Assembly (NCBI RefSeq): GCF_019801965.1
Contig: NZ_JAHVIA010000003.1
Coordinates: forward strand, 1-64,000
Source: Salipiger bermudensis
Lineage (GTDB): Bacteria > Pseudomonadota > Alphaproteobacteria > Rhodobacterales > Rhodobacteraceae
Direction: 5' to 3'
Length of the DNA: 64,000 nt
Every line of letters begins with the position of its first letter. The first letter of the stretch is position 1. Below are positions 6,669-14,620 of this stretch, one piece after another. The notes under the pieces are model-generated. The model did not search any database. It saw nothing but the letters and a program-made list of their open reading frames with translations, and was not told the origin of the DNA. The translations under genes and the position numbers were made by a program.

Positions 6669-9245
6669 TTACTCATCAGCTTCATCGGCTTCATCAGACA
6701 AGTCTCGCTCCTTTATCTCCCAGATACCATCCCCAAGGTAACGCGTACCTGACGACGAAAGCGCATGCGACACAGTACTCTTGTCAATCTGCCGTTCAGT
6801 GATGAATTCTAGCCAGTCCTTAATGTCCGAAATTTTCATTGGCCCTGGAACCTGTTGCATCAGCCTGTCGAGCGCAGTTTTAAGTGTAACCCGCCTGGTG
6901 CCGCCCCATTCTTTCAAGTAGGCGAAGCGGCCAACACCGATTGCTATTCGATCATCTAATGCAGCAATACTAAAGATGGCCTCCGCGTCCACCAAAGGCG
7001 AGCAATCGATGTACTGCTTCAGCTCATCTAGATGTATCCCGGCGCCCTTTTTCCGAAGCGCGCTGAAAACCTTGTCGACGAGGGCTGGTTGTTGGTCTCG
7101 CTTCACTACAAGATCTCGGTCGTTTAGCCCCCAAAGACCTCGTCCCACCCGCAATACTGGGTCACGGTTCCATATCTGAAAGGTACTGTTTACTCCTCTG
7201 AATTCAGAAAGACGCTTGTTGACTTCACCCGTTGAAAGTGGGCCGCCGGCAGCTTCCAAAATCCCAATGACGGCATCTCTAAGGTCAACGCGATGTTGAT
7301 CATCCGCTTCGGGAAGAGCCCAAACTAGTCGACCAAGGTACTTCAATGGCGACTTCATCTGTAGTGCAACATTAAGCCCGTATTTATCCATTCTTTCGCA
7401 TAGAGCGCCATCTATTTCTTGTAACTCCGACACCAATTCGGAGGCATGCCATTGACGGCCATCGGCTTGGTCCGCCACGATATCGAATGCCATTTCCGCC
7501 ACCTTCTCAATCTCGGCATCGGATAAAGGAACGTGTTTCCTGAGGCCGTAGGTTCCTCGGCCAAGAAGAACACCTACGTTAGCAACAGCGTTGCGAATTT
7601 GAGACTCACCGATATGCCTGCCCGAGATTTCGCTAACCATCTGGGCCACCTCGCTCGTGTGGAGCGGGTTTGGACTATCTTCTAAGGCAACTTGAACCAG
7701 TTGCTCTATGCCGCGCCCGTAGGCAGTAAGGGTCCGCGAGTCCTCAGATCCGGAAAAATGACAAAGGCGGGATGCCTCAGCCCAGAGAAGTGGCGTCAAT
7801 TCTTTCCCTTGATCAGGAAAGAAGCATTCAACTGTCTGGCGGCATTCCCTCTCCGACCAATTAAGGTCGACCGCGCTCTCGAGCAGTTGCCGAGCTTCCC
7901 TTAGCTTTTCGTTCCAAGTTTCCTGGTCGACACGGGATACATAACCAACAGTGCCGACTTTCAAAACATGGAAACGCTTCTCGCAAATCGAGTCTATCAG
8001 ATACGCAAGGACGTCTTGCTTACCGGAAGTGCCTCTAAACCAGTCATCCACGACCTCTAACCCGAAGAGAGGCAATGGTTCTTCCCGAGACTCTAAAATA
8101 GCGCTTAGCCGATGGCGCATCACATCATCCCAGAGCTCTTTTGTGATGATACGATCAAGTGTTCGCTTCTCAATTTGACGAATTCGTTCGCGTGTTATGC
8201 CGTAATCGCCGCCGAGATCCTCGAGTGTTCGTGGCGGTTCATTGAAACCCATTCGACCGAGGAGGACCTTGCGATCCCGGTCTTCGATTTCATTTAATGT
8301 TTTGAGAAGGTTTCCAATCAATCCGAGCGAGATAGCCGCGGATGATTCGCCAGTCTGGCCACGTACAACATCGTTTTCTCGCGTATGTCCCGACCCCCGG
8401 TCAAATAAGGCCATTGAGGCGTGTGTATCGATCGCTCCACGACGGAGGCCTTCAAGAAGAGCTTCAGCTAAGTGCTTTTTTGAATGGCGCCCAAAGTTTT
8501 TCAGGCGAAAAAGTTCCGCCTCTGAATAGTGGTCCAGGTCGGAGACGATCTTTATCCGGTTGTTGCTAAAAACGTTCCCTAGACGAACCGTCAGAGACAA
8601 TCTTCCGACTTCAAGAGACCGGAGCCACGGCGGCGCACAGCGCACAATGTCCAACGGATCGTCTGGGTCCTGAATCAAAGAGTCAAAGCGAAACTGCCCC
8701 AACGAGGTTCGAATTGAATCCTGCAACTCTCCCTCTTTCTCGAGGTAGCTTTCTTCATCATAGATGCCCAACTGATTCAAGTTTCCCTCAATCTCGGGAG
8801 CCACTGACAAGAATTCAGACACCCATCCACGCGCAACGGGCACTTGATTAACGCCGCATGCCGTGTAATCGTTGCCTGAAAATCCTGTTTGAGATATTAA
8901 ACGTACAGTTGGATCCTTAATACTGTATCCCCAGCCTTCAAGAGCGAGAAATATAGGCAAGTCATCCACTTCGGCGACTTTTGCTACTGAGCATTTGAAA
9001 GGCTGCGGCAGCACAAATTTGGCGCTCTGAGTCACGAGCATCCGCCCTTCGTTGTTGCTAGCAACTTCATTGAAAACGCGTGTCGGCGGGCGCCCGAAAC
9101 CTACATGTATGACACCTGCAAGTGCTCCATCCGCCAGTAACCTGGTCCATTCCTCGTGAACCTCTTCCAGTTTCTGGGAGACAAAGATTTTCCATTCCGA
9201 CCCTCGTTTTTGGGTCATTAAAAAGAGTCTGAGCGGAGAGTTCAT
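6669..9245 (-). CDS. Alpha-CTD / sigma region 4 / repeated winged-helix fusion protein
   Basis: This 858-residue protein has an unusual build. Residues about 215-268 match the RNA polymerase alpha C-terminal domain (helix-hairpin-helix, SEAELFRLKNFGRHSKKHL). Residues about 316-366 match sigma-70 region 4.2 (RTLEDLGGDYGITRERIRQI). From about 512 to the end there are roughly five repeats of 55-70 residues, each closing with a wing-like string: LGRGTYGLRK, LGRLVWALPE, VGRGLWGLND, IGVGRFAYLK, LGDGIWEIKE. These look like tandem winged helices of the HARE-HTH kind. The first 210 residues are unassigned. It is the last gene of the operon, with its ATG overlapping the upstream stop by 4 bases. It may bind promoter or modified DNA, or capture RNA polymerase; that is inference. 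The alpha-CTD and sigma matches are clear by eye. Confidence 0.75.
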   Translation of the reverse strand: MNSPLRLFLMTQKRGSEWKIFVSQKLEEVHEEWTRLLADGALAGVIHVGFGRPPTRVFNEVASNNEGRMLVTQSAKFVLPQPFKCSVAKVAEVDDLPIFLALEGWGYSIKDPTVRLISQTGFSGNDYTACGVNQVPVARGWVSEFLSVAPEIEGNLNQLGIYDEESYLEKEGELQDSIRTSLGQFRFDSLIQDPDDPLDIVRCAPPWLRSLEVGRLSLTVRLGNVFSNNRIKIVSDLDHYSEAELFRLKNFGRHSKKHLAEALLEGLRRGAIDTHASMALFDRGSGHTRENDVVRGQTGESSAAISLGLIGNLLKTLNEIEDRDRKVLLGRMGFNEPPRTLEDLGGDYGITRERIRQIEKRTLDRIITKELWDDVMRHRLSAILESREEPLPLFGLEVVDDWFRGTSGKQDVLAYLIDSICEKRFHVLKVGTVGYVSRVDQETWNEKLREARQLLESAVDLNWSERECRQTVECFFPDQGKELTPLLWAEASRLCHFSGSEDSRTLTAYGRGIEQLVQVALEDSPNPLHTSEVAQMVSEISGRHIGESQIRNAVANVGVLLGRGTYGLRKHVPLSDAEIEKVAEMAFDIVADQADGRQWHASELVSELQEIDGALCERMDKYGLNVALQMKSPLKYLGRLVWALPEADDQHRVDLRDAVIGILEAAGGPLSTGEVNKRLSEFRGVNSTFQIWNRDPVLRVGRGLWGLNDRDLVVKRDQQPALVDKVFSALRKKGAGIHLDELKQYIDCSPLVDAEAIFSIAALDDRIAIGVGRFAYLKEWGGTRRVTLKTALDRLMQQVPGPMKISDIKDWLEFITERQIDKSTVSHALSSSGTRYLGDGIWEIKERDLSDEADEADE

Positions 9246-9622
9246 TGGGCTGATGCTTCGTCCACGCTCTTCAGAAGGGCAGCAAAATCCAGCTGCCCCT
9301 GCGAGGCCTGTTCATACAGTTCACGAACGCCCCAATCCGCCAGGCGCTCGGCGACTCGATAGACTGAGGTAGTCGTTAGTTCATCTTCGTACAATGCCTC
9401 GATAGCGCTCCGTATCAACTGCCCCGGGTCAAGCGATCCCACGTTAAACAATGTCTTTCGCTTTCCGATCTCTGAGGGAACAATACCGGAAGCAACAGCA
9501 AAACTGATCGCGAATCGATAGCCGTCCAGTTTATCAGCAAAGATTTCTTGCTCTTTCATCTGATCAAGGAGATCGTCGGCGTGCTCGGAAAGACCGACCG
9601 TTGTGACTTCAGATTCAATCAT
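9242..9622 (-). CDS. DndE-like small protein (126 aa)
   Basis: This is a helical, acidic protein. Its N-terminal half reads VGLSEHADDLLDQMKEQ and then DGYRFAISFAVASGIVPSEI. This pattern is reminiscent of DndE (a lsExaddlLdqLk helix followed by an R-F-a-ish helix) but too diverged for certainty. It overlaps the DndD-like gene upstream and the 858-residue gene downstream by 4 bases each. DndE proteins bind nicked DNA and complex with DndC and DndD in phosphorothioation systems. Here no DndC is present, so any DndE-like role would be in a complex with the neighbouring ATPase. The coding call is secure; the family call is tentative. Confidence 0.6.
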   Translation of the reverse strand: MIESEVTTVGLSEHADDLLDQMKEQEIFADKLDGYRFAISFAVASGIVPSEIGKRKTLFNVGSLDPGQLIRSAIEALYEDELTTTSVYRVAERLADWGVRELYEQASQGQLDFAALLKSVDEASAQ

Positions 9623-11604
9623 AGTTTGGACCTTTCGATTTTCGTCTGTGTCTCTGAGACCTCGATCAGATCGTAAACCGCGCCGATACGGTCCTTAATG
9701 GACTCAAGATCTGTTTCTCGACGAATCTCGCCGCCATGAACGAACAAGACAAACTGAGTGGTCACCGACGGTAGGTAGCCCAAAATGTTGTTCCGGTGCT
9801 TAGGGTCGAGGCGGCCGAATGGAGTGTCCATCACCACTGGTCCCGCCGATCGGCCCGTCCTGTTGAGTCCATCTATTAATGATAGTGCGACGATCTGTTC
9901 AGCACCGGCGCTTCGCATCGAAACGGTGCGTCCATGGCTGTCGATAATACTCAGACCATAATTTTCGTTTATCTGGAGACCTTGATAAGCGCCCTGCGTC
10001 GTCATTTCGCGAAAAGCGTCGCTCGCCAGTTGCTCGACTTTGCCACGAAGCCGGTCACGGAGCTTTTCGATACTAGCTGAGAAAGCTCTTTCCAAATTGG
10101 AGGTTAGTGCAACTTTCTTGGTGGTCTTGTCGGCCCTCGCTGATGCCACTCCTTCAATTGCCTTTCTTGCGATCGCGAGGTCTTCCTTAACCTTCCGGAT
10201 ATTGGTCCTCACACTGTCAACATCGCTGTTCAGCTTTCCTTCTTCCTTAAGGAGATCCGCAATCCGCGACCGTTTTCGAGCAATTTCGGTTGCGTCCTGC
10301 TCATCGATTTTATCCTCAATGTCTTCAATCTCGTTCTCCGCTTTCTGAAGCTTGATCTGCGCGAGATTCACGTCCTTTTGGATCTGAAACAACCGCTGCC
10401 CCGCACCAGATCCACGAATTTTTTCCAGGTTGCCAAGTTGAGCTGATATTTCATTAAGTCGGGCGCTTACATCTTTCTGAGCCATAAGCCCGGCTTGCAT
10501 TTCACCGAGTGTCGTCTTTAGAGTTTCGCGGATTTGGCCCGTAACCGGCTGCAGACACGTTGGACAGGAGTCAGTATCAATCAACTGTTGGAGACGATCA
10601 ATGTCCGCTTCAAATCGGGAGGTTGTCTTTATTTCTCCAGTAACGCGAAGCTGCTCCTCCCGCAGTTTTCTCTTCTTTTCGCCCAGTCGTGCGTCGAGCA
10701 TGTCCTTCCAAGCAGAGGCTAGTACTTCATGGCGCTCGGTGTACTTCCGAGCAATGGTGGATTGGCTTTCGTCGCGGTCAGCTCGAGCGGCGTCAAGTTT
10801 GGCCTTTAGCGCAAGAACCGTCGCAGCAGCCTCAATTTCGTCTTCCAGGTTTTCGCGTTCCTCGCGAACCCCAGAGATCGAGGCTTCAAGATATTTTTGA
10901 TCAGCTTCAAAGGCCTCTAGCTTCTCGTTCAAAGCGTCGGTGCGCAATGCTTGTGCTTTCAGGCCCTGGATGTGAGCCAGTGCCTTGGTTTGGGCTCGCG
11001 AAGCATTCTTTAGAATGGTGCCGAGTTCATCACGTCCTCTGACTAGAGTCGGAACACCTAAAGCTTGCTCAATCGCGTCTTTGATCTGGCGCCCTTGTTC
11101 GCTTCCTTCGAACAGAAGCTCCTCATACTCCTGAAGCAGTTCACCGTCAAAAAGGAAGAATCGTGACGTCTGCTCGGGGGCAACTTGATCGAGTTCATAG
11201 GCCACTTGGTTGCCCGCGACGACAGAGCCATTTTTCTTCAGTAGTACTGAGGTCTGCAGGTCTTCCGAACGGAAAGGACGCACGACTGGGGAGCGGCGGT
11301 CCGCCGTCCGGCGAAGCTCGAAGACATCACCGTTAGCTTCGAATTCAACAAACACTTCGACGCGCCAGTTGTCCTCGAGCAATGCGTCCTTATTGACGAT
11401 ATCTATCAGAGGGATGAGGCGGGAATGCCTTCCCAACGCCTTTTCATAGAAGCCCCATCGAAGTGCGTTGAGAAGCGAGGTCTTCCCCCTCATATTGTCG
11501 CCAAAGACGAGCATCACATTTTGGGACCCGTCTTTAGGAAAATCAATAACAGCCTGGTCTTTGTAAGGCATGAAGTTCTTCATTGTCAGACGGATGAGCT
11601 TCAT
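9619..11604 (-). CDS. DndD-family ABC/SMC-like ATPase with zinc hook
   Basis: This 661-residue ATPase is built like Rad50/RecF. Walker A is GDNMRGKT at about residues 35-42. The DndD-characteristic FFLFDGE is at about 149-155. Long coiled coils flank a CPTC zinc hook at 347-350. A signature region MRSAGAEQIVALSLIDGLN is near 565, Walker B PVVMDTPFGRLD near 590, and the H-loop His near 623. The signature-Walker B stretch is very close to DndD in style. DndD has ATPase activity and acts in DNA phosphorothioation or its sensing. Homologues without DndC occur in other defence loci. The gene overlaps its neighbours on both sides by 4 bases and is the central motor candidate of this operon. Confidence 0.85.
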   Translation of the reverse strand: MKLIRLTMKNFMPYKDQAVIDFPKDGSQNVMLVFGDNMRGKTSLLNALRWGFYEKALGRHSRLIPLIDIVNKDALLEDNWRVEVFVEFEANGDVFELRRTADRRSPVVRPFRSEDLQTSVLLKKNGSVVAGNQVAYELDQVAPEQTSRFFLFDGELLQEYEELLFEGSEQGRQIKDAIEQALGVPTLVRGRDELGTILKNASRAQTKALAHIQGLKAQALRTDALNEKLEAFEADQKYLEASISGVREERENLEDEIEAAATVLALKAKLDAARADRDESQSTIARKYTERHEVLASAWKDMLDARLGEKKRKLREEQLRVTGEIKTTSRFEADIDRLQQLIDTDSCPTCLQPVTGQIRETLKTTLGEMQAGLMAQKDVSARLNEISAQLGNLEKIRGSGAGQRLFQIQKDVNLAQIKLQKAENEIEDIEDKIDEQDATEIARKRSRIADLLKEEGKLNSDVDSVRTNIRKVKEDLAIARKAIEGVASARADKTTKKVALTSNLERAFSASIEKLRDRLRGKVEQLASDAFREMTTQGAYQGLQINENYGLSIIDSHGRTVSMRSAGAEQIVALSLIDGLNRTGRSAGPVVMDTPFGRLDPKHRNNILGYLPSVTTQFVLFVHGGEIRRETDLESIKDRIGAVYDLIEVSETQTKIERSKL

Positions 11605-11819
11605 TTGAAAACCTCGGATTCGGCTGACAGTTTCTCAACTTCGGAGTCAATTAGTCTTTCCATCTCAGCCATCGGCAGCGAGCGGTCAGAAGTAAACTGA
11701 TTGTTCTTTTGAACAAAGTAGCATGCACGAATAAGCTCTTCCGGCAAGTCTGGGGCAACCTCCAAGCGTTGTGCCAAAAGTACTTCGAGTGCAATGTCTG
11801 GTCCTGACCGTTCAGTCAT
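11601..11819 (-). CDS. Small acidic helical protein (72 aa) between helicase and ATPase genes
   Basis: This 72-residue protein is rich in Glu, Leu and Ala, containing LPEELIRACYFVQKNNQF and ending in a charged helix (MERLIDSEVEKLSAESEVF). There is no membrane segment or metal site. It overlaps the helicase stop by 8 bases and the ATPase start by 4 bases, so its synthesis is almost certainly coupled to both. Small proteins of this size accompany DndD-type ATPases in other DNA-modification-linked loci; a bridging or regulatory subunit role is inferred. It is short but well supported as coding by the two overlaps. Confidence 0.65.
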   Translation of the reverse strand: MTERSGPDIALEVLLAQRLEVAPDLPEELIRACYFVQKNNQFTSDRSLPMAEMERLIDSEVEKLSAESEVFK

Positions 11820-13920
11820 CTTCTTCTACTCCGTCTCGAGCTGCAAGGTCGTCTATGTCGATGCCCATTTCCATGGCAATCGCCCTCAATTCCGCTCCAG
11901 CTGACTTGTTGATGGCACCATTAGCGAACTCAATAGCACGTATCAGTTCCCCACGGAGGAGGCCAAGTTGCTCGGGTTCAGACTCCGACCTCAATGGTCG
12001 CACGATTGCGTCATGAATCTGTGCCATGTTCTTACCAGGAGAAATCCGCAATACTCTTCCTCGTCGCTGAATGAATTGCCTTGGGTTTTGAGACGACGCT
12101 AAAATCAGTGCGTGGGAAACCTTGGGTATGTCTACTCCCTCGTCGAGGCACTTGATTGAAACCAGAATGCCGCCAAACTTGTGGAACCATTCCATCGTGG
12201 CCACTCGATCGCCAATCATGTTCGAGTGGTACTCGATAGTCTCAATTCCCGTCACCCGAAGCGCGTTTACAACATCGCCAAGTTGCTCACTGTCCTCGCA
12301 GTAGATCAGCCAACTCTGACCGTCGCGGTACTCCCGTTTGATTGTACGAACTGCAAGATCCACCTTCGCTGTCGCCTTCTTGGCAATCCTCGAACGTTGA
12401 ATGAGCAGCATTTTTGCTCGTTCGCTTAGCAGCTTTTTTCCGTTGGCATCGGTGCTGCTTCTTGCGATTTCCTTTTTTATTCTATTTGTGAAATCAAGCC
12501 ATTGGTCCGCTTCATCCGCGTTAAGGCTGATCGCGTGCGGGAAATACTGATAAGGCACCAAGCGACCGGCTTTCATGGCATCTCCAAGCGTGATTGGTGG
12601 AGGCACAACACCGCCGAAGTAGTCCATGAGCCTTTTTGTTCCCTCAGTATCGCCGTAGCGCCGTGGTGTCGCGCTCAGTCCAAGTCTTAGGCCCGCCGCT
12701 ATCTTGAGCGCACGCGAATTAATGGGACTGCCTATTTGATGAACTTCGTCAACAACCAGCAGCAGTTCGTCGCTCTCAGCGACCCCTGCCAGAAAGAGAT
12801 CAGTTGCAGCGGTGGGCATCATAGCCAATGTTACCCGTGGTCCTAATTCCAGATCTGCAGCTGTCATGCTCTTGAGCCTACCGTGCAACTTCCAACGGTT
12901 TTGACCATCACCAGCCAGCATCAAGGCCGCGTCTGGTATCTCATCGCTTATCTCTTCAGCCCACTGATGCAGCAGTAGCCTGCTCGGCACGAGAACAAGG
13001 GCAGGTTTGCCGGTCCTGACATGATCTCTGATTGCTACGATCGCTGTGAAGGTTTTGCCAGTTCCAGTTGCGTGCTCAAAGATGCCGCGGCAACCTTGCC
13101 TTCGCCAAGCCTCAAGTGCCTCGGTTTGGTGTGGCAGGGGTTGTCGGCGTGACGTCGAGGTGACTGGGACGCTTTCCATGATTTCTTCGATGCTATTAGC
13201 GGCGTATTTGCGTAGATAGATTTCGGCCGTCTCGGGGAACGCCGAGACCGTGACGCTAGGATCCTTCCCCGACCAGAGTGTCGCGAAATGGTTTCTATGT
13301 TTCTCGATCCGGATCCTATCGGAAGGCCCATCCCAATCGCAAAAAACTTCAATTGCTTCGAAGTTTCCTTCTGCGTGCCAGCCGCTCCATGTTTCATTTG
13401 TTGATCCACGGAAGCTTACGGTGTGACCAAAGCCATCTGTGAAAAGTCCAATCTTCTCATGATATATGCCATTTCCAGAAATCAGTTGAGCTAGCCTAAC
13501 CTCTAGTGCCCCACAAGAAATAAGAGTTGCTAGGGCTTTGGCAGGAAAGGCTGTCGAGGGCTCAGCTAGCAATCGATCAAATTCTTCAATAACCGCTGAG
13601 GCCAAAACTTCGTCGCGACGCGCGTAACCGCCTGAAATACTTCTGACATCCTCCTCACTGAGGCTCGGCGAGCAGATCAGTTGAATTCGACCTCCGCGAC
13701 GTGCGAACTCGAGAAGTGTCCGTCCAATGATCAGCAAAACAGAAGATCGAAAATAGCCGACAGCTCTTTGATATAGATCAGCATTTCGAAGGCATTTTTT
13801 GTAAAAAGTCTCGACCGGATCATTCTTTGTAGAGCGGTATTCAGTATCAAGGTCGAGTTTTGATAAATCCCCCCTAAAAGCAATCTCCGTTGCATTATTA
13901 GTCATTATTGCTCTTTGCAT
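11812..13920 (-). CDS. PLD-type nuclease fused to SF2 helicase
   Basis: This roughly 702-residue protein opens the operon. The N-terminal part (about 1-200) is phospholipase-D-like: GYFRSS, an HxK in GIYHEKIGLF, then GSTNETWSGW, as in PLD-family nucleases. It is followed by a superfamily 2 helicase with Walker A ATGTGKT near 285, DEVH near 392, SAT near 417 and motif VI QRRGRVLR near 635. PLD-helicase fusions of this form serve as restriction factors in DNA-modification defence loci. In-frame starts exist at 13938 (TTG), 13920 (ATG) and 13905 (ATG, AAAGAG upstream); I use 13920 but 13905 is equally plausible. Only one PLD half-site is evident, so dimerisation would be expected. Base composition is lower in GC than the chromosome. 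Confidence 0.85.
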   Translation of the reverse strand: MQRAIMTNNATEIAFRGDLSKLDLDTEYRSTKNDPVETFYKKCLRNADLYQRAVGYFRSSVLLIIGRTLLEFARRGGRIQLICSPSLSEEDVRSISGGYARRDEVLASAVIEEFDRLLAEPSTAFPAKALATLISCGALEVRLAQLISGNGIYHEKIGLFTDGFGHTVSFRGSTNETWSGWHAEGNFEAIEVFCDWDGPSDRIRIEKHRNHFATLWSGKDPSVTVSAFPETAEIYLRKYAANSIEEIMESVPVTSTSRRQPLPHQTEALEAWRRQGCRGIFEHATGTGKTFTAIVAIRDHVRTGKPALVLVPSRLLLHQWAEEISDEIPDAALMLAGDGQNRWKLHGRLKSMTAADLELGPRVTLAMMPTAATDLFLAGVAESDELLLVVDEVHQIGSPINSRALKIAAGLRLGLSATPRRYGDTEGTKRLMDYFGGVVPPPITLGDAMKAGRLVPYQYFPHAISLNADEADQWLDFTNRIKKEIARSSTDANGKKLLSERAKMLLIQRSRIAKKATAKVDLAVRTIKREYRDGQSWLIYCEDSEQLGDVVNALRVTGIETIEYHSNMIGDRVATMEWFHKFGGILVSIKCLDEGVDIPKVSHALILASSQNPRQFIQRRGRVLRISPGKNMAQIHDAIVRPLRSESEPEQLGLLRGELIRAIEFANGAINKSAGAELRAIAMEMGIDIDDLAARDGVEEDD

Positions 13921-14370
13921 TTCTCGGCTTTGATACAAGCCCTTCTTGTTGGACGAACGTTTTGACTTCTACCCTCGGACCATCTCCAGCTTCGGTCAAT
14001 CCCGGTTCTACTCATCGGCCGCGGTTGGAAGGATTCGATTGGTGCCATGGTATGGTTTTCGATTCATGAGGATGCACTTCGGGAGCCGGCGGGGCAAGCA
14101 ATGAAACGGTTGCACGCTTTCAAGAGCCGATCGGGGATTTCTGCTGCCTTGGCCAGTGGTTCGATGTGTGTTCCATAAGCCGAAACGACTGACGTCGAAG
14201 TGGTCAGATCGGCAGGTCAAAAAACTGTGAACTTTCTGTGCCTTGCAAGCCATTCACCTAACCGACGCAGTCATGAGGTCCGGAGAATATAGGCCCTGAG
14301 AGACTGCATCCAGGCCTCCTGGCGCGGCGGCCAGTGCTCAGCCCCACCCGCATAACCCCCGAATACAACG
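13921..14370. other. Intergenic region spanning the accessory/core boundary
   Basis: About 450 bases without a convincing gene. It holds the promoter of the operon that runs left from 13920. The composition changes here: the left half resembles the accessory region, and from about 14280 the GC is chromosomal. A small open frame at 14008-14253 has composition and codon use unlike a gene. The island edge must lie in this stretch or to its left, because the tRNA-Ser terminator at 14371-14393 is intact. Confidence 0.5.
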
Positions 14371-14393
14371 GAAAAATCCGGCCGCAGCCGGAT
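14371..14393 (-). terminator. Rho-independent terminator of tRNA-Ser
   Basis: On the minus strand ATCCGGC, a four-base loop, then GCCGGAT followed by five T. It lies about 27 bases beyond the tRNA 3' end and points the same way. Confidence 0.75.
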
Positions 14394-14419
14394 CGGGAGA
14401 ACGCTTTCGCGCGGGCAAG

Positions 14420-14509
14420 TGGCGGAGAGGAAGGGATTCGAACCCTCGAGACGGTTTCCCGCCTACACACTTTCCAGGCGTGCGCCTTCGACCACTCGGC
14501 CACCTCTCC
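14420..14509 (-). tRNA. tRNA-Ser (anticodon GGA)
   Basis: The cloverleaf reads from 14509 leftwards. The acceptor stem is GGAGAGG paired with CCTCTCC, then discriminator G and an encoded CCA. The D arm is GCCGAG...; the anticodon loop is CTGGAAA with GGA; there is a long variable arm as expected for serine; and the T loop is GGTTCGAATCC. It decodes UCC/UCU. The gene is intact and sits on the core side of the accessory region. Confidence 0.95.
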
Positions 14510-14567
14510 GCCGACCCCTTTAGCGGAACACCCAACCCCGTTGCAAGGGGCAAAACCCCGATAAGAC

Positions 14568-14594
14568 AAAGCCCCGGACAATGTCCGGGGCTTT
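14568..14594 (-). terminator. Rho-independent terminator after ETF-QO
   Basis: On the minus strand AAAGCCCCGGAC, a short loop, then GTCCGGGGCTTT continuing into TGTC. It lies about 27 bases past the ETF-QO stop. The symmetric A and T flanks would let it work in both directions, which would also insulate the tRNA gene. Confidence 0.8.
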
Positions 14595-14620
14595 GCCACA
14601 CGCGACGCGAGAAAGCGCCG

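Noticed and set aside
5467-13920. DISARM, Wadjet, Lamassu or classical Dnd/Ssp identity for the defence-like locus
   Set aside because: No DrmB-like DUF1998, no MukBEF-type set, no LmuA effector, and no DndB/DndC or SspB genes can be recognised; only the ATPase is Dnd-like.
14008-14253. Small minus-strand open frame near the island edge
   Set aside because: No ribosome site, unlike codon use, no recognisable sequence; treated as non-coding.
14420-14509. tRNA-Ser as integration target of the accessory region
   Set aside because: The tRNA has its own terminator at 14371-14393 on the island side, the visible recombinase is a serine type that rarely uses tRNA genes, and no duplicated tRNA end is seen in the window. 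It remains possible only if a repeat lies left of the window.
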